From the NCBI RefSeq assembly GCF_004348995.1, contig NZ_SMKQ01000074.1, positions 1 through 36,151 of the forward strand: a stretch of DNA of 36,151 bases, read 5' to 3'. Shown one piece after another: positions 7,637-16,181 of the stretch. Every line of letters begins with the position of its first letter. Positions within the stretch are counted from its first letter, which is position 1. The position numbers and the translations under genes are program-made. The DNA is from Nonomuraea terrae. GTDB lineage: Bacteria > Actinomycetota > Actinomycetes > Streptosporangiales > Streptosporangiaceae. The notes under the pieces are model-generated. The model searched no databases. It saw nothing but the letters and a program-made list of their open reading frames with translations, and was not told the origin of the DNA.

Positions 7637-8245
7637 TCAGTCGCCGAGGCCCCGGGCCAGCGGGGCCCGCCACTTGCGGCGCATGGCCGCGATGCGCAGC
7701 CCGAAGGCCAGCAGCGCCGCCGCCAGGGTCGCCGGCCAGCCCTGCAGCCCGTACGCGTACAGGCCCGCCATCAGCGCCGAGCCCACCAGGGCGGGCACGG
7801 CGTAGAGCTGGCGGTCGTACAGGAGCGTGGGGATCTCCCCGGACAGGATGTCGCGGAGCATACCCCCGCCCACGGCCGTCGTGACGCCGAGGAGCGTCGC
7901 GTGCAGCGGGCTGAGGCCGTACTCCATGGCCTTCTGCGTGCCGACGGCGCAGAACAGGCCGAGCCCGGCCGCGTCCAGGACCAGGATGGCCGGCATCACC
8001 CGGGCCACGTGCGGATGCCAGAAGAAGACGATCACCGTCGCGGCCACCGGCACCAGCACGTAGCCGAGACTCTGGAAGGCGGCCGGCCGCACGTTGAGTA
8101 TCAGGTCGCGCACGACGCCGCCGCCGAGCGCGGTCATCCCGGCCAGGACGCCCATCCCGACCACGTCGAGTCGTTTGCGCACCCCCATGAGGGCCCCGGA
8201 CAGGGCGAAGACGAAGACGCCCGCGAGGTCGAGAAGTTGGAACAC
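7637..8245 (-). CDS. TRIC cation channel family protein (UPF0126, YicG-like)
   Basis: A 202-aa membrane protein with about seven transmembrane segments and two internally repeated Gly-rich motifs, GGGVVRDLIL and GGGMLRDILSG. These mark the bacterial homologues of trimeric intracellular cation channels, made of a duplicated three-helix unit plus a final helix. Probable role: monovalent cation conductance in the cell membrane. The start is GTG at 8245, 10 nt after the stop of the POT transporter gene, so the two probably share a transcript. The C-terminus is basic. No regulatory detail is visible. Confidence 0.88.
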   Translation of the reverse strand: MFQLLDLAGVFVFALSGALMGVRKRLDVVGMGVLAGMTALGGGVVRDLILNVRPAAFQSLGYVLVPVAATVIVFFWHPHVARVMPAILVLDAAGLGLFCAVGTQKAMEYGLSPLHATLLGVTTAVGGGMLRDILSGEIPTLLYDRQLYAVPALVGSALMAGLYAYGLQGWPATLAAALLAFGLRIAAMRRKWRAPLARGLGD

Positions 8246-8255
8246 GCTCGAAGGT

Positions 8256-9737
8256 CTATCGCATGGCGGGTTCGTGGTGCTCGGCCATCATCACCCGCAG
8301 CCGCCGCGTGAACATGAACAGCGCGATTCCCGCCACCACCGCGAGGGCGGCCAGCAGCAGGTAGTACATCGGCTCGGACAACACCTCGCCGAGCCGCCCG
8401 GTCTGCCCGCCGATCGCGTCGCCCACCGACACCGCGATGAACCACAGACCGAGCATCTGTCCCTTGAACGCCTCGGGCGCCAGCTTCGCCGTCACCGACA
8501 GTCCGACCGGGCTCAGTGACAGCTCCCCGAACACCTGGACGAGGTAGACCAGCACCAGCCACCACACCGACACCCGGCCGGTCCCGGCCAGCGCCGAGGC
8601 CACGGCCATGACCACGAAGCTCAGGCCCACCATGACCAGCGCGAACGCGAACTTCTGCGGCGTGCTCACCCGCGTGCCCAGCTTCACCCACAGCGCGGCG
8701 AACACCGGCACGAAGATCATGATGAACAGCGGGTTGAACGCCTGCGTCGTGGCCGGCTGGATCGGGACGCCGAACAGCGACAGCTCGGTGTGGTCGCGGG
8801 CGAAGAACAGCAGCTTGCTCGGCGCCAGATCGTAGATCATCCAGAAGACGGCGGCTGCCACGAACAGCCACATGTACGCCTTCATCCGGATGCGTTCGTC
8901 GTCCGTCAGGCCGTGGCTGCCGAGCATGATGTAGCCGAAGTACGCCACCGGCACGATGAGGATGACGATCGTGACCGCCACCGTGAACCGGTCGATGGTG
9001 AGCGTGCCGGTCGCCGCCCACGCCGCGAGCGCGACCACCGTCAGCGCCGTGCCGAGGCCGGCCAGGCGGCCGAAGCGACGCCGCTCCTCCGGCGTCAGCC
9101 GCATGCCGGGGCGCTCGCCGACGCCGCTCAGGTGGCGCCTGCCCCCTACGTACTGCGCCAGGCCCAGCGCCATGCCGACCGCCGCCGCGCCGAAGCCGAG
9201 GTGCCAGCGGTCGCCGGCGGCCAGCCAGCCGACCACGAGCGGCGCGAAGAAGGCGCCGAGGTTGATGCCGAGGTAGAACAGGGAGAACCCGGCGTCGCGG
9301 CGGCCGTCGTCCTCCTCGGGGTAGAGCCGGCCGACCATGACGGAGATGTTCGGCTTGAGCAGGCCCGTGCCGGTGATGATGAGCGCCAGCCCCAGCCAGA
9401 CGAAGAACGGCGTCGTCACCGGGATCGCCATGCTGATGTGCCCCAGCATGATGATGAACCCGCCCCAGAACACCGACCTGCGCGCGCCCAGGATGCGGTC
9501 GGCGATCCACCCGCCGGGCAGCGCCACCAGGTAGATGAGCGCCCCGTAGACGCCCACGACCGCCTGGGCCGTCACGTCGGACAGGCCGAGCCCTTGGTTC
9601 GCCGGCGACGCGGCCATGAACGTGGCGAGGATCGCCCGCAGGCCGTACCAGGAGAACCGCTCCCACATCTCGGTGCCGAACAGCGTGGCCAGACCTCGTG
9701 GGTGACCGAAGAACGTCCTGCCACCGCCGTCACTCAT
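8256..9737 (-). CDS. POT/PTR2-family peptide:proton symporter
   Basis: A 493-aa major-facilitator transporter of the proton-coupled oligopeptide family. The ExxER motif is EMWERFSWYG (about residues 23-32), in the first membrane helix, where it takes part in proton coupling. The PTR2 signature region ALIYLVALPGGWIADRILGAR and a GTGLLKPNIS segment follow. About 14 hydrophobic segments fit the bacterial family. The ATG at 9737 is preferred to a TTG two codons earlier. It imports di- or tripeptides by family assignment; exact substrate unknown. It leads a two-gene unit with the TRIC channel and is divergent from an acyl-CoA ligase across about 140 nt. Confidence 0.92.
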   Translation of the reverse strand: MSDGGGRTFFGHPRGLATLFGTEMWERFSWYGLRAILATFMAASPANQGLGLSDVTAQAVVGVYGALIYLVALPGGWIADRILGARRSVFWGGFIIMLGHISMAIPVTTPFFVWLGLALIITGTGLLKPNISVMVGRLYPEEDDGRRDAGFSLFYLGINLGAFFAPLVVGWLAAGDRWHLGFGAAAVGMALGLAQYVGGRRHLSGVGERPGMRLTPEERRRFGRLAGLGTALTVVALAAWAATGTLTIDRFTVAVTIVILIVPVAYFGYIMLGSHGLTDDERIRMKAYMWLFVAAAVFWMIYDLAPSKLLFFARDHTELSLFGVPIQPATTQAFNPLFIMIFVPVFAALWVKLGTRVSTPQKFAFALVMVGLSFVVMAVASALAGTGRVSVWWLVLVYLVQVFGELSLSPVGLSVTAKLAPEAFKGQMLGLWFIAVSVGDAIGGQTGRLGEVLSEPMYYLLLAALAVVAGIALFMFTRRLRVMMAEHHEPAMR

Positions 9738-9842
9738 GCACAACCCCTGTCCTGTAACTAATCGATCACTTTATGTGAGACCCGCGAGTGCTCGGGCCAA
9801 AGGCCCTTGCCGCTACCCCGGGGCTGTGGTGCGATGCGAGGC

Positions 9843-9860
9843 AATTCATACAAGTGAATT
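9843..9860. promoter_or_regulatory. Perfect inverted repeat upstream of acyl-CoA ligase
   Basis: AATTCA-N6-TGAATT is a perfect dyad (AATTCATACAAGTGAATT) that is strikingly AT-rich for this DNA. It ends 4 nt before the SD (GGAGG, 9864-9868) of the ligase gene. The position suits a repressor such as a TetR-type fatty-acid regulator; the regulator is not in the window and binding is inferred. Confidence 0.5.
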
Positions 9861-9876
9861 ACCGGAGGCGGGTGCC

Positions 9877-11715
9877 ATGGCCGAAGTCCTCGAAGTTCGC
9901 GCCGAGATCGAGCAGGAGATCTCGGGCCGTACCGTCTGCGAGCAGCTCAGACGTGCCGCCGAGCAGCATTCCGACGCACCCGCCTACTCCGACCCGGAAG
10001 GCGGCGGCTGGGCCACCCTCACCTACGGGCGGGCGCGCACGCGCGTCCTGGAGATCGCCGCCGCGTTCGCCGCGCTCGGGCTGCGGCCGGGGGAGCCGGT
10101 GGCGCTCATGATGGTCAACCGCAGCGAGCACGTCCTCGCCGACCTCGGCGCCGTGCACGCGGGCGGCGTGGGGTGCACGGTCTACTCCACGTTCGCGCCC
10201 GAGCAGATCGCCTTCGTCGTCTCCGACGTCGGCGCTCGCTACGCGGTGCTCGGCGGCCCCGCCGACCTGGCCCGCTGGCAGCCGGTGCTCGACCGGCTGG
10301 ACGGCGTGCGCAAGATCATCATGCTGGAGGGGGCGCCGGCCGGGGAGCGGTTCATGAGCTGGGCCGACTTCCTCGACCTGGGCAGGCGCCGGCTCGCCGA
10401 GGACCCGGCGGCGGTCGAGGAGCGCTGGCGCGCGGTCACCGCCGGCGACGTGGCCACCGTGCTCTACACCTCGGGCACCACCGGCACGCCCAAGGGCGTC
10501 CCGCTCACCCACGCAGCCATCTTCTACGAGGTCGCCGCCACCGACCGGATGACCTCGCTGCCCGTACGCGGCACGCAGATCTCCTACCTCACCTACGCGC
10601 ACATCGCCGAGCGCGTCCTCAGCCTCTACCTGCCCCTGGTCAAGGCCTCCCACGTGTACTTCTGCACCGACCTGGCCAACCTGGGCGCGACGCTCGGGCA
10701 GGTGCGGCCGATGATGTTCTTCGGCGTGCCGAGGGTGTGGGAGAAGATGATGGCCCGCCTGCTCGCCGTCCTCGCCACCCAGCCGCCGGAGCAGCAGGCC
10801 GCCGTGCGCGGCGCCATGGAGGCCGGCGTCGCCTACGTCGAGGCCGGCCAGTACGGCCGCACCGTCACGCCCGAGATCAGGGCCGCGTACGAGCGGGCCG
10901 ACTCCGCGCTGCTGTCGGTCATCCGCGGCATGATCGGGTTCGACCGCGCCGAGTGGACCGCCACCGGCGCCGCGCCGCTGCCCGCCGAGGTGCAGCGCTT
11001 CTACGCCGGCCTCGGCCTCAAGGTCATCGACGTGTACGGCATGACCGAGACCACCGGCGCCTTCACCGCCAACAGCCCCGCCTGCTACCGCCTCGGCAGC
11101 GTCGGCAGGCCCGAGCCCGGCGTCGAGGTCCGCATCGCCGAGGACGGCGAGATCCTCACCCGCAGCCCGCTCAACACCGCCGGCTACGTCAACCGCGCCG
11201 AGGCCACCGCCGAGCTCATCGACGCCGACGGCTGGCTGCACACCGGAGACATCGGCACCGTCGACGAGGACGGCTTCTACCGGGTGATCGACCGCAAGAA
11301 GGAGCTGATCATCACGGCCGGCGGGGAGAACATCTCGCCCGCCGAGATCGAGAACCACCTCAAGGAGCACCCGCTCATCGGGCAGTCCCTCGCCTACGGC
11401 GACAACCGGCCGCACCCGGTGGCCGTGCTCACCCTGGACGGCGAGGTCGCGCCCGGCTGGGCACAGGCGCGCGGCATCACCTTCGCCTCGCTGGCCGAGC
11501 TGAGCGAGCACCCGGACGTCCTCAAGGAGGTGGAGGCAGCGGTGGAGGCGGCCAACGCCAAGCTGGCGAGGGTGCAGCAGGTGAAGAAGTGGGCGCTGCT
11601 CGGCACGGAGTGGACCGCCGAGACCGAGGAGCTCACCCCGAGCCTCAAGCTCAAGCGCCGCGTCATCCACGCCAAGTACGCCGACATCATCGAATCCCTC
11701 TACACCGACTCCTGA
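9877..11715 (+). CDS. Long-chain fatty acid--CoA ligase (AMP-binding, FadD15-like)
   Basis: A 612-aa ANL-superfamily enzyme that activates fatty acids to acyl-AMP and then acyl-CoA. The phosphate-binding loop LYTSGTTGTPKGVPLTH lies at about residues 196-212, VYGMTETTG at about 385-393 and GWLHTGDIGTVDEDGFY with DRKKELIITAGGENISP from about 450. The catalytic lysine near the C-terminus is in SLKLKRR (K591 or K593). The length and the form of the C-terminal motif fit the FadD15/FACL group. Start 9877 has SD GGAGG at 8 nt; a longer in-frame reading back to 9736 would cross the dyad and the divergent promoter region. It is monocistronic as far as visible and divergent from the peptide transporter. 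Confidence 0.93.
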   Translation: MAEVLEVRAEIEQEISGRTVCEQLRRAAEQHSDAPAYSDPEGGGWATLTYGRARTRVLEIAAAFAALGLRPGEPVALMMVNRSEHVLADLGAVHAGGVGCTVYSTFAPEQIAFVVSDVGARYAVLGGPADLARWQPVLDRLDGVRKIIMLEGAPAGERFMSWADFLDLGRRRLAEDPAAVEERWRAVTAGDVATVLYTSGTTGTPKGVPLTHAAIFYEVAATDRMTSLPVRGTQISYLTYAHIAERVLSLYLPLVKASHVYFCTDLANLGATLGQVRPMMFFGVPRVWEKMMARLLAVLATQPPEQQAAVRGAMEAGVAYVEAGQYGRTVTPEIRAAYERADSALLSVIRGMIGFDRAEWTATGAAPLPAEVQRFYAGLGLKVIDVYGMTETTGAFTANSPACYRLGSVGRPEPGVEVRIAEDGEILTRSPLNTAGYVNRAEATAELIDADGWLHTGDIGTVDEDGFYRVIDRKKELIITAGGENISPAEIENHLKEHPLIGQSLAYGDNRPHPVAVLTLDGEVAPGWAQARGITFASLAELSEHPDVLKEVEAAVEAANAKLARVQQVKKWALLGTEWTAETEELTPSLKLKRRVIHAKYADIIESLYTDS

Positions 11716-11790
11716 CCGGCCGCGAGCGCTCCGGCGGGGCTTTGCCAATGGGGGCGCGTGTCGGGGCCGTGGTCATTACCGACCGGTTCC

Positions 11791-11796
11791 TACCGT
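11791..11796 (+). promoter_or_regulatory. Putative -10 (TACCGT), leaderless
   Basis: TACCGT lies 7 nt before the ATG at 11804 and there is no SD in between (CTCGATC). Confidence 0.5.
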
Positions 11797-11803
11797 CTCG
11801 ATC

Positions 11804-13042
11804 ATGACCAGAAGCCTTCTTCTCGTCTCGCTCGCGGCGGGATCCCTCACGGCGCCCGCGACCGGGGCCGCCGCCTGGGCAGCCGCCGCGACCGAGCCCG
11901 AAATCCGCTCCATCACCGTACGTCCCGAGCAGCCCGTGGTCGGCGCGCAAGGCTCCGTCCGCCTCGTGATCGACGTGATCGCCAGGGGGGCGCGGGGCAA
12001 GAACGGCGTCACCGTCAAGGTGGAGCCGGGCGATCCTCCTGGGCCGGTCCTGGCCGACAAGCAGCCCGCGCCGCAGGACGTGCAGCCGGCCCCGACGCAG
12101 CCGCCCGTCCAGGTGCCCATCCAGCCGCCGCCCCAGTCGTCCGTCTACGCGCCCGCCCAGGTTCCCGGCCAGATCCGGCCGCCGTCTCAGGTGATGGCCC
12201 AGGGCAGGGGCCACGGCTTCACCCAGGCTCCCGTCCCCGCAGCGGCCGCCACACCACCCCCGGGCACCCCGGACACCTCGGACTCGCCGAACCTCTCGGG
12301 CTCGCCGAACACCTCCGACTCGCGGGACACCTCGGACAGGCCGGACACCTTCCCGCAGCCGGGAGCGGCGCCGGCCGTCGAGCCGGAGCCCCAGTACGCG
12401 TGGGTGCCGGACTGGCCCGAGCCGCGCCCCCGCAACCCGCAGCCGCTCGACCCGCAGCCGCTGGGCCAGAACGACCGGCGGCCGCCGAACCCGCAGCCCG
12501 CCCCGGCCTCCAAGGACGGCGCCATCGCGCAGGAGAGGCCGCAGCTCCCGCCGCACATGGTCCGGCGCACGGCCGCGGCCCGCGTCGCGGACGGCTGGCA
12601 GACCTGGCGCTTCCTGCCGGACAAGAGGCTCACCCGCTACTACCCGGCGGGCACCTGGACGATCACCGCGACCGCCACCGGCGCGAACGGCGCGACGATC
12701 AAGGAATACGCCTCGTTCGAGCTCCGGCGCGAGACCAGGCTCTCGTCGGTGCGGGTGGAGAAGTCGCCCCGCACGGACACCGTACGGCTGCGGGGGTCCC
12801 TGACCCGTGTGGACCCGCGCGGCCTGACCGACTACGGCCCCTTCGGCAGGCAGCGGCTGGAGCTGCTGTGGCGTCCTGACACGTCCTCGGACTGGGAGAA
12901 GGCGGGCGAGACGACGACGGACGCGGCCGGAGCGTTCGCCGGCACGGTCAAGGGCCGCACGGGCGGCTACTGGCGCGTCCGCTACTCCGGAACCGCCCAC
13001 TACGCCTCAGATATCTCGAAAGCACACCAAATCACTCAATGA
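11804..13042 (+). CDS. Secreted protein, Pro/Gln-rich middle and Ig-like C-terminal domain
   Basis: A 412-aa exported protein of unknown function. A signal peptide (MTRSLLLVSLAAGSLTAPA, cleavage near residue 25-30) is followed by a short beta-rich domain (EIRSITVRPEQPVVGAQGSV). A long Pro/Gln/Ala-rich, probably extended region (about residues 85-255) includes a 6-residue tandem repeat. The C-terminal part falls into two beta-rich segments: one with W-x-F-x-P and a GTWTITATATGANGATIKEY stretch, and a last one (about 315-412) alike to the C-terminal half of the next gene's product. The shared pattern is LRGSLT, then WEKAG, then RTGGYWRVRYSG. It probably works at or beyond the cell wall. No Cys is evident in the mature chain. 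Confidence 0.82.
   Translation: MTRSLLLVSLAAGSLTAPATGAAAWAAAATEPEIRSITVRPEQPVVGAQGSVRLVIDVIARGARGKNGVTVKVEPGDPPGPVLADKQPAPQDVQPAPTQPPVQVPIQPPPQSSVYAPAQVPGQIRPPSQVMAQGRGHGFTQAPVPAAAATPPPGTPDTSDSPNLSGSPNTSDSRDTSDRPDTFPQPGAAPAVEPEPQYAWVPDWPEPRPRNPQPLDPQPLGQNDRRPPNPQPAPASKDGAIAQERPQLPPHMVRRTAAARVADGWQTWRFLPDKRLTRYYPAGTWTITATATGANGATIKEYASFELRRETRLSSVRVEKSPRTDTVRLRGSLTRVDPRGLTDYGPFGRQRLELLWRPDTSSDWEKAGETTTDAAGAFAGTVKGRTGGYWRVRYSGTAHYASDISKAHQITQ
12272..12352 (+). repeat. 18-bp in-frame repeats (six residues, four and a half copies)
   Basis: Units at 12272, 12290, 12308 and 12326 encode DTSDSP, NLSGSP, NTSDSR and DTSDRP, followed by a partial DTF. The units are imperfect at DNA level but keep the 18-nt period. 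The repeat lies in the extended linker of the secreted protein. Confidence 0.8.
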
Positions 13043-13192
13043 GGCGATAAACACAATTCAAATGGGCGTTGCATCAATCTTCGTTGTCGAATCGTGATCT
13101 GCCGTATTGCAACTTTTCCGTACCGTTACGCGTCATTGGCGTTTGACGTCCCCGGATTCGGGGGCGTTCTCACACGGGGAAGGAATTCTGCA

Positions 13193-13690
13193 GTGATGAT
13201 GCGACGTCTAGCCGCCGGCCTCGCGGCCGCCGCTCTGGGCGCCACGATGGTGGCCACCGCCGCCTCGCCCGCGCTCGCCGACGACCCGGGCCTCGACCCG
13301 GATGTCGCCGGTGGCCGCACCAGCCTCCAGCTCGACGCGAGCCCCGAGCCCGCCTGGCGCGGCAAGCGCATCACCCTCTCGGGCAAACTCACGGTGCAGT
13401 GCGACGCCGACTACATCAGCGGTCTCGTCTCGGTGCACCACGCCGACACCTGCAAGAAGCAGGAGCGCTGGCACCGACTGGCGTGGAAGCGGATCGTGAT
13501 CCTCTTCCAGCCCGCCGGCAGCGGCAAGTGGGAGTACGTCGACACCCTCCGCACGAGCGGCAAGGGCTACTTCAGCACGAAGGTGCCCGCCCGCACGTCG
13601 GGCACGTGGCGCGCGGTCTTCGAGGGCGCCAAGTGGCTGTCCCCGTCGGAGGGCACGGACTGGCTCAAGGTCATCGGTCACCGCCGCTGA
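13193..13690 (+). CDS. Small secreted protein with the same C-terminal domain
   Basis: About 164 aa, starting at GTG 13193 or ATG 13196 (GTG-ATG-ATG in a row); SD-like GGAAGGA at 13178-13184 fits either. The signal peptide MMRRLAAGLAAAALGATMVA ends near SPALADDPG. The mature part has a domain matching that of the preceding gene: ITLSGKLT, then ILFQPAGSGKWEYV, then RTSGTWRAVFEG, ending in a short hydrophobic strand. Two Cys residues (in TVQCDADY and ADTCKKQ) could form a disulfide. Function unknown. It stands 150 nt after the preceding gene and is followed by a strong hairpin, so it may have its own transcript. Confidence 0.82.
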   Translation: MMMRRLAAGLAAAALGATMVATAASPALADDPGLDPDVAGGRTSLQLDASPEPAWRGKRITLSGKLTVQCDADYISGLVSVHHADTCKKQERWHRLAWKRIVILFQPAGSGKWEYVDTLRTSGKGYFSTKVPARTSGTWRAVFEGAKWLSPSEGTDWLKVIGHRR

Positions 13691-13806
13691 CCCACCAGCC
13701 CGGACCGCCGTGACCGGCCCGCCACGGGTCGGCCCATCGGACCGGCCCTCCCGGATCGGCCCGACCAGGACCGACCCACCGGGCCGACCACCTGGATCGG
13801 CAGAAA

Positions 13807-13835
13807 GAACGCCCGGCCATTGCGGCCGGGCGTTC
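13807..13835. terminator. Strong 12-bp perfect hairpin
   Basis: GAACGCCCGGCC (13807-13818) pairs without mismatch with GGCCGGGCGTTC (13824-13835) around loop ATTGC. It lies between convergent genes and probably ends transcription from both sides. The stretch before it (13711-13800) is made of loosely repeated CGGCC/GACCGG words with no gene. Confidence 0.8.
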
Positions 13836-13965
13836 GCCGTATCTGCAGGCCGACCTGCAATTACGCGCGTTCCCGCGCCATTTAGCGCAATTTCCGGCAT
13901 CACGGTATTTCGCCGCAACAGCGCACCACCGCCCGTCGCGAACCCCCGGCTCCAGCCGCGGAAGG

Positions 13966-14607
13966 CTAACCGAAGACCGCGACCTGAACCCGGTGATGCG
14001 CGGGCCGCTCCGCCTCGTCCACGATCGCCCCCGCCACGTCCGCGTACGAGAAGGCGGCGTCGCCCTTGACGGGCACTCGCGTCCCGCCGACCCGGTACCG
14101 CCCCGTCCCGGGCGACTCGGCGTCCAGGAACACGGGCGGCGGCGCGATCATCACCCAGTCGAGCGCCGACCCCTCGAACACCTCCAGCTCCGCCGCGTGC
14201 CCCAGCGAGAATGCCCGCGCGTCCGCCGGAAAGCCGGGCGTGTCCACCAGCCGCACGCCCGGCGCCACCTCCAGCAGCGAGCCGATGCCCAGCGCCACCA
14301 GCCGGGAGACCCCGGCCCGCGCCAGCCCGTCCACGAGCGCGCGGGCCGCCGCGGGGAAGAACTCCCGCGCGGGCACGTCCAGCCGCGCCGCCACCTGCAC
14401 CGCCACGTCGTGTCCCGCCGCCGCCCCGGCCACGCTGCCCGGGTCGGTGACGTCCCCGGCCACGACCCGCACCCGCTCCCCGGCCAGATCGGGATGCCTG
14501 CCGGGGTCACGCACCACGGCCGTCACCTCGTGCCCGCGCCGGGCCGCCGTCGCGACCACCCGCCGCCCGGCCCGCCCGCCGGCGCCGAACACCACGATCC
14601 CGCTCAT
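13966..14607 (-). CDS. NAD(P)H-binding protein (NmrA/SDR-like)
   Basis: A 213-aa Rossmann-fold protein. The N-terminus MSGIVVFGAGGRAGRRVV has the GxGGxxG dinucleotide-binding loop, followed by a basic residue after strand 2 (TAVVRDPGR) that suggests NADPH. Length and pattern fit the atypical SDR group (YwnB/NmrA-like) of oxidoreductases or redox sensors. The ATG at 14607 has GGAG 7 nt upstream; a GTG just before it is possible. It is divergent from an HxlR regulator, a very common pairing in which the HxlR protein controls the oxidoreductase. Substrate unknown. Confidence 0.85.
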   Translation of the reverse strand: MSGIVVFGAGGRAGRRVVATAARRGHEVTAVVRDPGRHPDLAGERVRVVAGDVTDPGSVAGAAAGHDVAVQVAARLDVPAREFFPAAARALVDGLARAGVSRLVALGIGSLLEVAPGVRLVDTPGFPADARAFSLGHAAELEVFEGSALDWVMIAPPPVFLDAESPGTGRYRVGGTRVPVKGDAAFSYADVAGAIVDEAERPAHHRVQVAVFG

Positions 14608-14717
14608 CACGCACTCCGTCCCGCGGCCGGAACCGTCCGGCCGTCACGGCAGACCGTAAGGCGCGGTGCGTCGCTTTCCGCAACGATAGTGACCCCCGCC
14701 AGGGGAGGGTCCGCGCC

Positions 14718-14723
14718 TACGAT
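14718..14723 (+). promoter_or_regulatory. Putative -10 (TACGAT), leaderless start of hxlR-type gene
   Basis: TACGAT stands 6 nt before the ATG at 14730. The nearest GGGAGGG is upstream of it and too far away to serve as an SD. Confidence 0.5.
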
Positions 14724-14729
14724 GGCGGG

Positions 14730-15092
14730 ATGCCCGAGCCGCTCGATCCCGACATGTTCGCCGGATGCCCGCCGGTCGGCGGGCCGGTCCGCATCGGCGA
14801 CAAGTGGACCGCGAAGATCATCCGCTGCCTGGAGTCCGGCCCCCGGCGCTTCACCGAGTTGCAGGTGCCGCTGCGCGGCATCACCCCGAAGGTCCTCACC
14901 GCCTCCCTGCGCGCCATGGAACGCGACGGCCTGCTCACCCGCACGGCGTACGACGAGATCCCGCCGCGCGTCGAGTACGCGCTGACCGACCTCGGCCGCA
15001 GCCTCATCGAGCCGATGAACGCCGGCTGCGCCTGGTCGCGCGCGCATCTCGCCGAGCTGACCCGCGCCCGCGCCTCTTGGCAGGCCGGCTGA
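14730..15092 (+). CDS. HxlR-family winged-helix transcriptional regulator
   Basis: A 120-aa regulator of the HxlR (DUF24) type. Landmarks are IGDKWTAKIIRCLESGPRRF, FTELQVPLRGITPKVLTASL for the recognition region, RDGLLTRTAYDEIPPRVEYA for the wing, then a last helix for dimerisation. One Cys close to the N-terminus (FAGCPPVGG) is at the place where redox- or aldehyde-sensing members carry their sensor Cys. It most likely controls the divergent NAD(P)H-binding gene. No convincing dyad could be picked out in the 122-nt spacer. Confidence 0.9.
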   Translation: MPEPLDPDMFAGCPPVGGPVRIGDKWTAKIIRCLESGPRRFTELQVPLRGITPKVLTASLRAMERDGLLTRTAYDEIPPRVEYALTDLGRSLIEPMNAGCAWSRAHLAELTRARASWQAG

Positions 15093-15138
15093 GCGCCGGC
15101 GGCGCGCCGCCGGGGCCGGAAGTGGCAGGGTGGGCCGC

Positions 15139-16116
15139 ATGAGAGTGCTGATCCTCGGCGGCACCTGGTTCCTGGGCCGCCGCATAGCCGAACGCCTCGC
15201 CGAGCGCGGCGACCAGGTTCTCATCGCCCATCGCGGCTCCGCGCGCTCCGATCCCGGCGTGCCGGGCCTCCACCTGCGCACCGACCGCCACGACCTCGCC
15301 CGGCACGCCGGCCAGATCAAGGACTTCGCCCCGCAGGCGGTGGTCGACACCTTCGCGCTGACCGGCGCCGACGTCGACGCCGTCCTGCCGGTGCTGCCGC
15401 ATGTGCCGTCCGTGGTGCTGTCCAGCCAGGACGTCTACGAGGCGTACACCGGCCTGCAGACCGGCCAGTGCCTGTCGCCCGTGCCGATCACCGAGGAGTC
15501 CCCGCTGCGCCGCGAACGCTACCCGTACCGCGGCAAGGGCTATCCCGGCGTGCCCGACGACTACGAGAAGCTCGACGTGGAGGCGCGCTGGCTGGATCGG
15601 GGCGCGGTCGTGCTGCGCCTGCCCTTCGTGTACGGCCCCCACGACTACCAGCGCAGGGAGGAGCCGATCCTGCGCCGGGTCCGCGCCGGCCGCGATCGCG
15701 TCCCGGTCGGCGCCGCCAACCTCCTGTGGACCAGGGGCCACGTCGACGACATGGCGACCGGTGTGCTGGCGGCCCTGGACATCCGCTCCGCCGACGGCCT
15801 GGCGGTCAATCTCGGCGAGTCGACGACCGTCCCGATCGGGGTCTGGTTCGAGCAGATCCTGCGCGCGGCCGGCTCCCGCACCCGCCTGGAACGCGTACCC
15901 GACGACCGTCTCCCGCCCGACCTCGCCCTGGCCGGCGCGCCGGCGCAGCATCTCCTGGTCTCCTCGGCCCGCGCCGAGAGGCTCCTCGGGTGGGCGCCCG
16001 GCGATCCCGAGACCAGGGTCGCCGAGTCGGTCCGCTGGCACCTGGCCCACCCGCCGGAGGGCGGATGGACGGACGCCGACGCCGCCGCGGACGACGCCGC
16101 CCTGGCCGGACCATGA
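15139..16116 (+). CDS. NAD-dependent epimerase/dehydratase-like extended SDR, atypical active site
   Basis: A 325-aa extended short-chain dehydrogenase-like protein. MRVLILGGTWFLGRRIAERL gives the GxxxFxG cofactor loop; VVLSSQDVYEAY corresponds to the strand with the catalytic Ser; LRLPFVYGPHDYQRR and RGHVDDMATGVL are typical later motifs. The usual YxxxK is not present: the equivalent segment reads DDYEKLDVEARW, with Tyr two rather than four positions before Lys. Activity may therefore differ from standard epimerases. Start at ATG 15139 is preferred over GTG 15130. It follows the HxlR gene by 46 nt on the same strand. Substrate unknown. Confidence 0.8.
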   Translation: MRVLILGGTWFLGRRIAERLAERGDQVLIAHRGSARSDPGVPGLHLRTDRHDLARHAGQIKDFAPQAVVDTFALTGADVDAVLPVLPHVPSVVLSSQDVYEAYTGLQTGQCLSPVPITEESPLRRERYPYRGKGYPGVPDDYEKLDVEARWLDRGAVVLRLPFVYGPHDYQRREEPILRRVRAGRDRVPVGAANLLWTRGHVDDMATGVLAALDIRSADGLAVNLGESTTVPIGVWFEQILRAAGSRTRLERVPDDRLPPDLALAGAPAQHLLVSSARAERLLGWAPGDPETRVAESVRWHLAHPPEGGWTDADAAADDAALAGP

Positions 16117-16181
16117 CCCCGACCACGGGATCTGTCGCGAAAAGTAGGCATTCGCGCGGTAATGAGGAATCGATCTAGGGG

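Noticed and set aside
7588..7640. GGTTCGATTGC and GGGTTCGAGTC resemble tRNA T-arms
   Set aside because: No acceptor stem, D-arm or anticodon arm can be built around either; they are degenerate continuations of the 13-bp repeat.
13068..13113. GTTGCA/TGCAAC inverted repeat before the small secreted protein gene
   Set aside because: Only six base pairs with a 34-nt loop; not distinguishable from chance.
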